Assembly (NCBI RefSeq): GCF_000143535.2
Contig: NC_037316.1
Location: 992,001 to 1,056,000, forward strand
Direction: 5' to 3'
Length of the DNA: 64,000 bases
From: Botrytis cinerea B05.10
Taxonomy: Eukaryota > Ascomycota > Leotiomycetes > Helotiales > Sclerotiniaceae
In this document: positions 21,764 to 33,396 of the stretch, piece after piece
How positions within the stretch are numbered: the stretch's first letter is position 1
Layout: the number at the start of each line of letters is the position of its first letter
Program-made: the position numbers and the translations under genes
Notes under the pieces: model-generated
What the model saw: the letters and a program-made list of their open reading frames with translations, nothing else
What the model was told of the DNA's origin: nothing
Database searches by the model: none

Positions 21764-22324
21764 ATGTCCCGCTACTGGCCTCACCCCCCCTACGCCTCGG
21801 ACCAACCTCACTCCGCGCCCATCCTCTGGATCCACATCCTCACTCGCGGACCCCCCACCGCCGCATTACTCACGCCCTTCGTATCCGGCAGTGCACTTAT
21901 GTATCGCAAACTCCCGTTACCCAGCTCTCTACTTCCGCGCTCACAGCCTTTATCTTTTCCCTCTCAACTTCTCAATCTCCGCTCTATGGGTACCAACACC
22001 CTGGGCGTTACTTTTCTATTCACTCTCGCAACTATTGCCCGTATGTACGGACGCACAGAGATCGAGTATCAAGATCGTAGTTGGCGTCTCCTTGAAAATA
22101 AAGGACAGATGGAATCTGATGATTGGATGTATGGGGGCATGATAGTTGGTGCTCTTTGGAAGTTTAAACCTGGGTATCTGGTGGATTGGAGGGTGAGAAT
22201 TGGGAGTATCAGTGCAGGGAGCGCAATAGGGGTTCTGGGATATTTAGGTTGGAGGTATGGAGTCAAGGGTGGGAAATGGGATGAAGATGAAAGGAATGAG
22301 AGGACTGAGAATTCGAATTTATGA
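21764..22324 (+). CDS. Conserved fungal membrane protein of unknown function
   Basis: Single exon of 186 residues. Hydrophobic segments lie at about residues 20-45 (ILWIHILTRGPPTAALLTPF), 75-93 (GTNTLGVTFLFTLATIARMY), 122-133 and 145-165 (Gly/Ala-rich). This suggests three or four membrane spans with small-residue packing. A polar loop holds DRSWRLLENKGQMESDDW; an Arg-Leu-Leu-Asn/Glu type loop of this sort is shared by fungal orthologues as far as I recall, and the family may be the one catalogued as DUF1757, but I cannot check that here. The C-terminus is charged and soluble. It looks like a small organelle-membrane protein; no function is claimed. Confidence 0.6.
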   Translation: MSRYWPHPPYASDQPHSAPILWIHILTRGPPTAALLTPFVSGSALMYRKLPLPSSLLPRSQPLSFPSQLLNLRSMGTNTLGVTFLFTLATIARMYGRTEIEYQDRSWRLLENKGQMESDDWMYGGMIVGALWKFKPGYLVDWRVRIGSISAGSAIGVLGYLGWRYGVKGGKWDEDERNERTENSNL

Positions 22325-22734
22325 TTTACGATTTAGAGTTTCCGGCTACATGGTACATTGGTTTAGGAGTTCGGCGGAAAAGTACTTAAATATCACTGAC
22401 TTTTTATTATCCGAGGTTCGGGTATAATACTGCAACCCCTTGAAGTGACCAACACCCAATGTAAATGTATATCTAAACTGATCAGCAACCATCCCTCATT
22501 AGGGAACAGGTAGTCAAGTTTAAAATGCTATACGCCATTTACAATGCATCTTTACCCCCTCTTTACCTATTTATTCTGATATTCTCCCAATTACCTTCCG
22601 TCCCACCATCATACGCCCCAAAAAGAGAAACAAAACTCCAATAAGTGTAAAGGAGCGAGAGTTTCCAGTCTCAGACCTCCCCCCTCGCTTCATCTTTCCC
22701 GGACCCAGCTTCTTACCAACCCGCCAAAAGAATA
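22325..22734. other. Convergent intergenic region
   Basis: Short gap between the 3' ends of the membrane protein gene and the APC subunit gene. It is AT-rich, with no gene seen. Confidence 0.55.
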
Positions 22735-24845
22735 CTAATCACCATCACTGAGCTCCATCGAATTAGCTTCATTGACCACCACTTTACTCCTCGACTTCCC
22801 CTTCCCTTTCATTCTGCTTGGCCTTAAACTTGCCAAAACCTCATCTTTCCTCAATGATAATTCCCTCTCAATTTCATCCTCATCATCATCAAAAATCCTA
22901 CTCCCGTTGATACCATGAATAGCTGTTTCCTCCAAGGCCTTATTGAGCAATTCGGTCGCAATAGCATCTTGAGGTGAAATAGCAAGTGCTTCGTGAAACA
23001 TCAAAACGGCTTCAAAAGGTTTCCTCTGCTCCATTAATACCAAACCCTTTGCACAAAAAATAGCCGGATCTTTTCCGCCCTGCCGAAGTACCGCATCGAA
23101 TTCTGCCAGAGCGGCATCCCATTGATGAAGACGTCGATATGCATGACCGAGATTCGAGCGAGTGGATATCCAAGCTTGTGGATCACTATCGATCTCTTCA
23201 GCAATTTCGAGAGCTTTCCTCAAAATTAGGACAGCATCTTCGAGTCGTTCTTGGTGATAGAACACTACTCCCATCTCATTTAGAAGTAATGGATCGGTTT
23301 TACAGAGTTCATATGCGGTTTTCAAGAACTCATCGGCTAGAGTCATGTTGTTTAACATGTGATTTTGCATGCCTAAAAATAGTTGAGGCAAGTGAGTGCC
23401 CATAAAAAGCCTTGCTGCTGTTGAATACGCTGAGATTGCTTGATCGTGTTCTCCTTCTGCTGCGAAAGTATGGGCGAATCCAATCCAAGCTGGTCCAAAA
23501 TGAGGATCCATCATACTAGCTTTGCTGAAATAACGTCGAGCTTCAGCGACTTTGTTTATGGCCAGATAATATATGCCCACGGCAAGCCATGTACAGGGCT
23601 CTTCTGGATGATTATCCGCTAAATCGTGTGATACCTGTCAATATAATATCAGCATTTATGGCATGTCATGACTTCTTTTTTTTTTTTTTTTTTGTTTTTT
23701 TTGTTTTTTTTTTCAAAGATTGAGTCGTCCTCTGTTCAACCAAAAAAAATATGCGCTACAATACAGAACCAGAGATCCTCCATTGTGAATAATGAATAAG
23801 AAACTGAGAGATCCAATCATTTTAAGAGAGAAAGGGGAAAATGTCGCTTACTAAGAACAGAGCATTCTTCAATTGTAATTCGTACAGACATGCCAGATGC
23901 AAAGGGTATATACTAAAATTGTACTTGTCTTCCTCGAGAATAGAATTTGTGATAGCTAAAGCATCCTTGAACCTGCATTGTGTAAAAAACAGGTCCGCTT
24001 TAGACAATAAAAGATCAGGATTTGTGGCAAGATTGTAATGTGTTGAAAGAGTTTCAGTTGCGGTTGTAAACGCCGCTGGATTCTTGTATTTTGAAAGTCG
24101 AGTAGTATAAAGCATTTTTGTAAATTCGGCAGCTTCTTGAGAAGATGAAGTATCGTCCGTAACAGATATAGTATCGAAATCCAGGGATTCTAGAAATTGC
24201 CATTCCTCTTCTGGTGACATCAGACAGTTCTTCATAAGCTGCTCGAATGCTTCGAAGCATTGAACATCTATTCGAACAGCATCTTTGTAACATTCTTTCG
24301 CTCTGTCGAAAGCATTCTGTTTGGCATAGCAAAGCCCTCGTAGAAAGCACATCGCAGCTTCAAATTTCACATTTGCCGCTTCGTCTTTTGCGATTTCATC
24401 CTGCCTATGCCGACTGCTCTGTGTCGTTGATCCATTTCGGGCATGACCTCTCGTATGTTGTAATTTTTTTCTGTTGTGTCCGGCCGTTGATATTAAATGT
24501 GTAGGATTCTTCTCGCCGAGTATACTCAAAGCCTCCTCGAATCTCGACTGTTTTATCAGGCAATGACCTGCAAGGTACCGACAGGATGGATTTCGAGCTA
24601 TTAAGTCTTGCTTGGTGAGGAAGCTCTGAGCTCTTGTATAATTTCCCGTTGAGAAATGCACTTGCGCAAGCCAAAAAGCATCTTTATCACTTTCTATAGA
24701 ATGATCAGAACCAACGAGTAAACAAGAGGAGTGTCAAAGGGGTGGTACTTGTTATAGCTAGCAATTTATCTCCAATAAATATTGCAGAGTCGTATTGGTG
24801 CTTGTTCATAGCATCCTGCCGCCAATCTCTCAAGAATTTCTCCAT
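22735..24845 (-). CDS. CDC16: Anaphase-promoting complex subunit Cut9/Cdc16 (APC6)
   Basis: Three exons on the minus strand (24749-24845, 23852-24693, 22735-23634) encode 612 residues. It opens MEKFLRDWRQDAMNKHQY, the conserved Cdc16 start, and is then an array of tetratricopeptide repeats. The clearest lie between residues 310 and 550, for example EPCTWLAVGIYYLAINKVAE, DPHFGPAWIGFAHTFAAEG and DPLLLNEMGVVFYHQERLED. The last 60 residues are acidic and then basic (MKGKGKSRSK). Cdc16 is one of the TPR subunits that scaffold the APC/C ubiquitin ligase, which destroys securin and cyclins to drive mitotic exit. The second intron contains a run of nearly uninterrupted T of about 40 bases. The gene is divergent from Yju2 over a 366-base gap. 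Confidence 0.93.
23672..23713. repeat. Poly-T tract inside an intron of the APC6 gene
   Basis: About 42 bases of T broken only by a few G residues. On the coding strand it is a poly-A run within the intron of the minus-strand gene. It is probably a slippage-prone microsatellite. Confidence 0.85.
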
Positions 24846-25211
24846 GTTTTATCGTAAATTGTACCCATACAATTAAATTCCAAGATTATTATGATCAACG
24901 TCAAAGGGTATCAATTACAAAGGGGTACGAATTTAGGTTTATTGTTTGTTTTCACTGCGAGGCAGTCGCGTGGGGTGACGCGAGGCTGAGATCTTTATCG
25001 ATGATTTTCACGATGCTAGGCAGGCGATAAAGGCTTACATAACACATACTGGACTATCAATTTGATCCAGAACCTCGTCGCCTTGTCTTGTCTCTCACCT
25101 ATCACCCATCATTGCATCACCAACTCAGAGTCAAAACTACCCTCATCCACTTTGGACACCTGCGAACATACTGCGACCACAATCAGATTAATTACAACAG
25201 CTTAATTCAAG
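24846..25211. promoter_or_regulatory. Divergent promoter between APC6 and Yju2
   Basis: A 366-base gap separates two gene starts on opposite strands. No TATA box is obvious. Assignment is by position only. Confidence 0.45.
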
Positions 25212-26021
25212 ATGTCCGAGCGAAAAGTTCTCACCAAATATTACCCACCCGATTTCGATCCTTCGAAGATTGTTAAGTCGCGCGCTCCCAAACAAGTTGG
25301 CCCAAAAGTGCAGACAGTTCGTTTAATGGCGCCATTTCCCATGAAATGTACTGCTTGTGGAGAATACATTTACAAAGGGCGAAAGTTCAACGCGCGCAAA
25401 GAAACTACGGAGGAAAAATACTTGGCCATCTCAATTTATAGGTTTTACATCAAATGTACAAGATGTTCTGGCGAGATTACTTTCAAGACAGATCCAAAAA
25501 ACATGGATTATCAGTGTGAGCGTGGCGCGAAAAGAAATACCGAACCATGGCGTGTTAATGGAGGTGGCCTTCAAGAAAGTGATGAGGAGAGACTAGATCG
25601 TCTGGAAAGGGAAGAACAAGAGCGAGATGCGATGCAAGAATTGGAGGATAAAACAGCAGAAGCAAAAACGGAAATGGCTGTCGCCGATGCATTGGATGAA
25701 ATTCGCACAAGAAACGCAAGGAATGAACGGGTCGGAAAGGATGGAACTGAAGTCACTGTGACGCGAGAAAATGTTGACTCGGAACGAGAAAGACAGGAAA
25801 GAGAAGATGAAGAGGCGGCTCGAAGGGCTTTCATGAGGAGACAGGAGGCTATGGAAGAGATTATAGAGGATGATGCTGATGATGTCGGTGCAGGACCAGC
25901 ACCAAAGATTACCAAAGAGGAGGCATTAACAATGCCACCTCCCAGCTTTAGACGAGTGGTAAAAAAGAAAAAAGACCATGGTGCTGCATTGGGGATCAAG
26001 AAGAAACCTTCCCTGGTTTGA
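25212..26021 (+). CDS. yju2: Pre-mRNA splicing factor Yju2/Cwc16 (CCDC94 family)
   Basis: Single exon, 269 residues. The N-terminus MSERKVLTKYYPPDFDPSKI is diagnostic. Two CxxC pairs (C46/C49 in KCTACGEYIYKG and C82/C85 in KCTRCSGEITFK) form the zinc site of the family. They are followed by DPKNMDYQCERGAKRNTEPW. From about residue 125 the protein is a long charged helix (Glu/Arg-rich), and it ends in a Lys-rich tail. Yju2 joins the spliceosome with the NineTeen complex and promotes the first catalytic step by acting near the branch helix. The assignment is very strong. Opposite-strand open frames over this gene are shadows of the charged helix. Confidence 0.95.
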   Translation: MSERKVLTKYYPPDFDPSKIVKSRAPKQVGPKVQTVRLMAPFPMKCTACGEYIYKGRKFNARKETTEEKYLAISIYRFYIKCTRCSGEITFKTDPKNMDYQCERGAKRNTEPWRVNGGGLQESDEERLDRLEREEQERDAMQELEDKTAEAKTEMAVADALDEIRTRNARNERVGKDGTEVTVTRENVDSERERQEREDEEAARRAFMRRQEAMEEIIEDDADDVGAGPAPKITKEEALTMPPPSFRRVVKKKKDHGAALGIKKKPSLV

Positions 26022-27576
26022 ATGGATTCATCAGCCGTGACGGCAGGATATGAATCATACGATATCATATTGATATACGAGGAGATTGGTAGGGGGAATT
26101 GTTATGCTGGTACATGATCATGTTTGTAAAATCAAATACCATTCGTTCAAAAGCCACTGGAAATGTCGAAAGTGTGTAGACTAACTAAACACAGATTGTC
26201 TACGACTTCACGGCTGCTCCCGTGAATCCGTCTTACGCTTTGATGATCATATTGCATGAATATAGTGCATGTTTCAGGGACACATTTGCATCAACATCAA
26301 ATATAGTTTTGCAACCACTGCAATCCGACGTGGTGTTGATGATTTATATTGCCGACATTTCCGCTCAAGATCCGAATGCCAATCACTTTATCCGCTCACA
26401 TTGATTATTGGCTGTCTTACCTGTTCCATGCATAAAATTATTGAAGCAAAGACGTGGGGTCTCGAAGCCATCCACATTGCATTTCAGACGAACCAACATA
26501 TGGATGACGTCGTCTAAACGTCCTTTAGTTTGTGAGTGGATGAAGATTTATATATAATCATAGAATGAAGAAAACGATGCGTCGTACGAAGTAATCAGTG
26601 CGCAAGATGCAATGCAAGGAAGGAAGATGAGTTAACCAATCACATATCGTCCGGGATGTACGAAGCACTTGGCAGAATTTCAAGCATTCATTCTATGCAA
26701 GCAGATGGATTACATCTGGTAGTCCAGTGCGTGATACCAAGTATAGGTTTTGCTCTCAGTCCATACCAACGGGATTTTCTCGGCAATGTCACGTGAAATC
26801 TTACCAATCTCTTTTCGGGTGATGAAAGTACGTACTCTTGATCCGGTTTGGTCTGGATTCTGCTCTTTTCTTCGATGATTGACCCGCCATTCTGTGTGAC
26901 AACGGCGATATTCTCTTCTGATTGCCGGCATTAGTACTCAAGTGCACCGCGCACTGTTTGCATAGCTATCAAGGCAACTGTGTCTGTAGAAGCTTCGAAA
27001 AGCTTGTATGGGTTGGGAGTGGGTAGATCGGCAAATTTCCATTCACAGACTCCACATCTGATCTTTTCCATCATCACTCCAAGGCTGATGCTGGCTTTGA
27101 TCGGGACGGTGAGTCAATTAATCATCTTGACGGACGGCACTTTGCTCCCGCGGTTCTTAGGAAAAGCTTGATGGACGCCACAGCCGTTGAAGATGCGCGC
27201 TTTTGTTGAATTTTGTATGGATCATCTCGCAAGTTCCGATATACCCGCCAGGCGGATCGGAAAACAATTAACCATCGAATACACTCCAATTTTGAGTACG
27301 TATGGGTATCAAGAGTGAGATATGTCGTCGTTCATTCATGAGATGGATGCAAAGTCTCCAATTTATAGGGGGCGCTGGAGATATAAGTATCATCTCAATC
27401 CTCAGTATCAAACTCTTCTCTTTCCTTCATTATCATCATCATATAATCATCACCTTCTGACAGCTTTGCAATAAACTTGAAAAACTTACTTCCAATAATA
27501 ATAAACATTACACATCTTCCTATCTATTGTTTGACTCCTATTTATTAGTCGACTCATTATACATTATCATATAAAC
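26022..27576. other. Intergenic region upstream of the NRPS-like reductase gene
   Basis: About 1.55 kb with no convincing gene. Short frames (26222-26404, 26710-26931 minus, 26980-27171) lack any protein signature. A TATAAG element at 27382-27387 and CT-rich sequence before 27577 are plausible promoter parts of the downstream gene. Confidence 0.5.
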
Positions 27577-30500
27577 ATGGGCTCCATTCAAAGACAAACT
27601 CCAGCTTACGGACAGCGTTTACTACCAACTTTGATTGACGAAAAGGCTGTTGGCGAGCCTAATAACATCATATATTCTTATGCAAAAACCACCAAAGCTG
27701 TAGATGGATTCGTCGAAGTATCACACAAGCGCTTCGCCAATTCGATTAACAGAGCTGCTTGGTGGATTGAAAAATTGCTTGGAAAGGGCGAGAACTTCCC
27801 ATCCGTAGGATATGTTGGTCCAGGTAAGTCTAGAATATATATCTGATCGCCTCAAGGTTAACTCCTAACTATTTTGAAGGGGATCTGAGATACCAAATCC
27901 TCACCTTGGCACTCGTCAAAGCGGGCTACAAGATCCTTCTCAACTCCCCCAGAAACAGTATCGAAGGACATCTCAATGTCATAAAACAAGCCGAGTGTAA
28001 TATCTGGTTGCTGCCCAGCACCAGCACTGGCAACATCCGCGAAGTCCTTAAGGTTCATCCCATGACTGTTCTCGACTGTCCAGAACTCGACTTCTTCCTC
28101 GACGAAACACCTGTTCCACATTATGCCTACAATAAAACATGGGCGGAGGCATCTCAAGAGCCTACTCTTGTCTTGCACACATCTGGGTCAACCGGTCTTC
28201 CTAAACCTATTGTGGTTCGACACGCTTTAGGTGCCGTTATGGACGCACAAAAATTAGTGAAATGCGACAATGGAGAAGTCCTCCACTCGAATATGTGGAA
28301 AGGAGCTAAATCCTTTTCAAGTTTCCCACCCTTCCATGCTGCCGGCGTTTATTTAAATCTTTTCAGCGCATGTTATTATGAAATTCAAATTGTGTTGGCA
28401 TCACCATCAGTCCCAGTAACTTCCAATTTGGTGGACGATATGATTGAGAATGCTGGCATTGATTCTTTGATGCTGGCTCCATCGACAGTCGAAGAACTTG
28501 CATTCTCTTCCTCGAGTTTAGAGTTAATTCAAGAGAAAAATATCAAGTTCGTTTGCTTTGGCGGAGGACCAGTTGGACAAAAGGCTGGAGACATTATTAC
28601 CAAGATCACAATTCTTCAGAATATGATCGGAAGCACAGAAGCTAGCCTTTTCGCACTCATCTGGACAGGAAGAGAGAACTGGAGATACTTCAAATTTCAC
28701 ACCGACAATGGTATCAGATTTGATGACAGAGGTGACGGTCTCCATGAAATGCTTGTGGTCCGAGATCCAAAATTGGAAAAGGTACAAGGAATGTTTCATA
28801 CATTCCCCGAGCTCAATGAAATCTCTACAAATGATTTATATTCCAAACACCCTACAGAACCAGACATGTGGCTCTACCGGGGCAGAGCAGATGATATCAT
28901 TGTGTTCTCCAACGGCGAGAAGCTAAACCCCGTTACAATGGAACAGACTATCAACGAACACGAACTAGTCCGCTCAGCAATCATTGTTGGCCAAGCTCGC
29001 TTCCAACCTGCCGTAATGATCGAGTTGAATGACCCGGTAGAGGTAACTGAAAATAACAAAAAGGATTTGATTTCTCGTATCCAACCTTCCATCGATGCTG
29101 CAAACAAAGGCTCGCCATCCCACGGCCATATCAAAGACGGCTTTGTGATGTTTGCTAAACCCGAAAAGCCATTCTTGCGCGCTGGAAAGGGCACTGTTCA
29201 ACGTGCAGCAACAATCAAACTTTACGAACCGGAAATTGAAGAGCTCTTCGCCAACACGGAAGATGGTGAGGATAACAGCCTCGATACTAGTTCTTTAGAA
29301 TCATTAACTTCTACATTGAAGGATTTGGTTGCTAAGATTGCTAGCGTTGATGAGGTCAGTGTCGACGAGGATGTGTTTGCAAATGGATCATTTGATTCTT
29401 TACTCGTTTTTACTCTTTTGAGACAATTGCGATCGGCCTTAAAGAAGGACAATATCGAGACTGAGAAGTTACAAGCTAGCACCATCTACAAGAACCCAAC
29501 CGTCAAATCTCTCGCATCAGTTGTCTTCAAACTTGCTCATCCATTGGAGAACCAAGAAGATTCTACCAAGACCGACTTCGATGAGAGGCAAGCAATGTTT
29601 GAGAAATACGCCAAGGACTTACCAACAAAGACTTTCGGTACCGCTGCTCACGGTTCAAATGCTAAGATTTCCGTGATCTTGACAGGAAGTACCGGATCGA
29701 TGGGTAGTTACATGCTCGATGATTTGGTCGCCTTACCGCACATCTCCCGAGTCTACGCGCTCAACCGAGCCGTCAATGGCGAGGAGAGACAAAGAGGAGC
29801 CAGCTCAAGCCATGGTCTCGACACCGATTTTAGCAAAGTTACATTCTTCAAGACAGACATGTCGCAGCCACGTTTTGGACTTGACCAGGAATCATACGAT
29901 GAGTTGTTGAACAATGCCACTCATGTCATTCATAACCAATGGCAAGTGGATTTTAACTTGAGTCTTGCATCTTTCGAACCGCATATCCGAGGTGTACGAA
30001 ACCTCATTGATTTCGCGGCACAAAGCAAGAACAACGCTATTGTATCCTTTATTTCTTCGATCGGTGTTACGCAGGGAAAGAATTGGGAGAAGCCTGTTCC
30101 AGAATTGATCATTGATGATTGGAATGCAGCAGCCATGGGATACGGTTCATCGAAACTTATCTCCGAGGTACTTTTGGCAGAAGCTAATAAAGTTGGTGGT
30201 GTGCGCACGCAAATACTTCGTGTGGGACAGGTATCTGGACCTGTGAGAAAGGAGAAGGGAAGATGGAATATCCAGGAATGGTTCCCTACCGTAAGTATTC
30301 TCTTCCTTCGCTCTATCTTTGAAAACAAAGACGAGACACTAACAAAACATGATAGATCGTCTCAACATCCCAATACATGAAAGCCGTTCCAGAGACCATC
30401 GCAGCAATGAACCGTATCGACTGGGTCCCAGTCGACATCCTCTCCAACATAATCCTCGATCTTGCCGACCTCTCCAAACCCTCATCCGCCCCCGCTTCCT

Positions 30501-30829
30501 CCATCCAAACCCCCTTCTACCACCTCGTAAACCCCACCTCAATAACCTGGTCCACCATCTCTCCCATCCTTACCGCCCAAATCGGCGCAGACTGCAAAAT
30601 CGTCTCCTGGGACGAATGGGTGGCCCTCCTCCGCGAATCCGCCGAGCGCGGTGAAATCGCTCAGAACCGGGGTATCAAACTCTTGGAATTCTACGAGGCA
30701 TTGGGAATGGGAGCTCCACTTGCCCTTATGGAGACCGAGAAGACGATTCAAAAGAGTGAGACTTTGAGAAATACGGAGCCGGTTAATGGAAGCTGGATGG
30801 AGTTGTGGATGAGACAGTGGGCTGCTTGA
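27577..30829 (+). CDS. NRPS-like carboxylate reductase (adenylation-thiolation-reductase)
   Basis: Three exons, 27577-27823, 27880-30290 and 30356-30829, give 1043 residues. The adenylation domain (about 1-500) has VLHTSGSTGLPKP near 185, IGSTEASLFAL near 335 and YRGRADDIIVFSNGEKLNP near 415. A carrier domain around 530-610 carries GSFDSLLVF, with the serine for the phosphopantetheine arm near 588. The reductase domain starts near 680 with ILTGSTGSMGSYMLDDL, the NAD(P)-binding loop, and has the YGSSK catalytic pair near 837. There is no condensation domain. Such enzymes activate a carboxylic acid, load it on the carrier and release it reductively as an aldehyde or alcohol. The substrate cannot be read from sequence. 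Neighbouring genes do not form an obvious metabolite cluster. Confidence 0.92.
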
Positions 30830-31607
30830 TTGTTTGGTATGATATGATGTTTTGCGTGAGGAGTTTGGAAATTAGGGGAAAACAGCGAATGATAGATTTC
30901 TGTTATGTATTTCGTTTGGGTATCGTGGTGGCTCATGTATAGTTGGAGCTGTTTGTTCTGGGGTGGAGTTATTTTATGCAGTAGATTAGCCTTGTATTTC
31001 TTTAGAAATTTATGACACTGGTCAAAACAAGAGATATGCCTATCAGGATTCAGGTGCGAGGAAAAAGTGACCAGCAAATAATTTTATAAGGGGGATGGGA
31101 ATAGACTACTGGTATTGTTCAGTGCTTAAACAATGGGTGTGTATCATTTGTATGCAGAATCTATGTCTATCCTTCATTTGCGCCAATTTTAATATTGAAA
31201 AAGGGAAATGCAACCAAATTCCTTCTATGCAAATCCGCAAACCTTGTACTAAAAATGGAATCATATCTATGTAGGCTCCCAATGTAACAACATTCAATCT
31301 TGCCTTTTCTTGATATTCCAAATCAACCCAAGAATGCTCATTTAACCAATAGTACCTTGGCATTTCGATTTCTCCTTGGCAATTCTCTTCTTCTCCTCCA
31401 AAATCCATTTTTCCTCTCTCTTTTTATCTGCCAACTCTTTTAACTCCTTTCCCATAGCCGTTTTAATGCCCCGCCCGCCAGTAGGATCTGGTTGATCAAG
31501 GAATTCATGAATACCAATTTCACTCTCGTTAGTTTTCGCAGCCTTCGCATCGACTTCTAAATTCCTGGATTTAGTGAGATCTCCCCCTCGTTTCAAAGAG
31601 AGCGTGT
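30830..31607. other. 3' region between the reductase gene and the AIG2-like gene, with an out-of-register open frame
   Basis: The first part (30830-31340) is non-coding 3' flank. From 31342 to 31611 on the minus strand there is an 89-codon open frame in another register than the AIG2-like gene, overlapping its stop. It is Lys/Glu-rich (KREEKWILEEKKRIAKEK) and looks coding-like. It could be an alternative 3' exon or a frameshifted tail. Confidence 0.35.
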
Positions 31608-32281
31608 TCACAAACCGGCATACTCCTCACTTTCATCCGCCCAATTCTTCATTTTCTCTCGTCTGAAAAATTCGAAATCCCATTCTCCTTTCTCTAAAGC
31701 ATTCAAATCCGTAAAGACATATGTTTGCGCTTCTTTCTCTTCTCCCGTTTCTACCGCTTCAGCCATGATTGCACTGGCACCGTGTGTATGTTCTTTATCC
31801 TTTGGAGTCAAGATCTTTACAGTGACTACTTTTCGCTCATATTGAGACCCTTCAAAATAATCCAAATTTCGCATGTTGGAGGGCGTAAGTCCGGTTACAT
31901 AGGTCCCACGAACGGTATGACCTGGCTCGGAGATGATAGCCGGATAGTCGGCGAACCTAACACGATGTCGACAGTAGTCATAGAGAAGGGCGGGGGTGAT
32001 GGTTAGAGAAGTGGACGGGTGATTGGAGGCACCATAGATTACACGACAGAGAACCTCGGGGGCCATCTATTGAAGGAAAGGTTTAGTAATAGAAAAGAAC
32101 AGAGGGTGGAAACGTTAGAGGGAAAATGGGAAATAGCAAGTAGGAAGAGTAGAACTGGGGAGAGCAAAAAGATAGTACAAGACCCGCGAGAGAGGAGACT
32201 TACAAGAGTACCGTAGAAGAATGCATTGTAAGTTTCGGGAAGATTTGGCTCTGCCACTTCTGGATCCATTCCTGCTGCCAT
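31608..32281 (-). CDS. AIG2-like gamma-glutamylcyclotransferase family protein
   Basis: Two exons on the minus strand, 32204-32281 and 31608-32066, encode 178 residues. The first exon ends ETYNAFFYGTL, the nucleotide/anion-binding YGTL loop that defines the family. After the intron comes MAPEVLCRVIYG, then LYDYCRHRVRFADYPAII, EPGHTVRGTYVTGLTPSNM and LDYFEGSQYERKVVTV, all in the order expected; the acidic residue in DYFEGSQYER is the likely catalytic glutamate. Family members open gamma-glutamyl peptides to 5-oxoproline or act on gamma-glutamylamines; the true substrate of fungal AIG2-like proteins is not settled. The protein ends with a charged tail (FRREKMKNWADESEEY), and an out-of-register open frame follows directly. 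The gene is divergent from the secreted protein gene at 33397. Confidence 0.85.
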
Positions 32282-33396
32282 TGATACCGAATTTGTGTAT
32301 GTAGAAATGGGAATCTTCCTCTTGATTGTGCCTATCTGTTTCCTTCCTGATGGCGCGAATGTGGAGATATCCAGACGAAAATAAGTGACGGAGATGCGAT
32401 GATGGAAAGAACGAGAAGAGGAACCAAAAAAATCTCTCGATATCCTACCAAACTTATAGGGAAAAACTTAACTCAGCTGCCTCACATAAAAGAAGTTATA
32501 CCTTATGCAATTCTTCATTGTATGGAGGGGTAATATCTAGGCGCCGACGATTAGAGAGGTCTCCATCACAGTGTGTTACTCACTGATAAAGAAAGATAAG
32601 GAATTTGTATTAGTCATCGCAGATGTGACAGCGTCCGCTAATCCGTTCATGGACTAGCTGGACGTACCAGCGAAATTCTCCGGGCTTCACTGTTAATTGT
32701 ATCAAGGCTTTGATGACTCATCATTGATCATTGATCCATATCAAATCTCAATGCATCTTCATCGACATCATGAGTACAACGAGATTGAGCATCATCTAAA
32801 ATTAAATGGGCGTTTGGTTCTAGCATGTTTCTTTCAGATTCTGGCATTCTGCATTCTCCAGTGGCTTCGATGAGCACATGACCTTAACCTTATACCAGAA
32901 TCATCAAGTGACGATCGCTTTACCTACTTTGCGCCGAGAGTTGCTGAGAACGAGCTAGATCTCTGGAGTCGCGTCAAATGTTGAACTAAAGTCTTAGTTG
33001 GCCATCATCTCTCCATCTGTTTCCTTTTTGAGCTATTCTTTAGCTTTCCAAAGTTTTTTTTAAGAGTTATCGACTTGATAGTTCGATAGATGTCGTTATT
33101 TGTAGCCAGATCGTTCTGTGCTAGTGTCATAGTATATGAGGTTTGATAGGAGGTTAACAGAAGTGGTCTCGTGACCAAGTTACTACATTCTAAGCTAGAC
33201 ACCTACTATATCTTAGTTCTAGTCCTAGAGGTGCTTCACTGAGGAGTTAAGCGTAAACTTTGAATAAGGTGACGTTGTGACAAGTGGTTGATCTTTTTTT
33301 TCTCACATGGAAAAAGATATATAAAGTCTTGTCTGCGCACATATTTAACTCTCCTTTCTACTCATACGCACCCATACAAGATAGTCAAACTCCGAC
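32282..33396. promoter_or_regulatory. Divergent intergenic region with a TATA box before the secreted protein gene
   Basis: A 1.1 kb gap between two gene starts. ATATATAAAG at 33317-33326 lies about 70 bases before the ATG at 33397 and is a good TATA candidate. Apart from short random frames nothing else is seen. Confidence 0.5.

Noticed and set aside
25571..26068. 165-codon minus-strand frame
   Set aside because: Shadow of the charged helix of Yju2; Ser-rich and without features.
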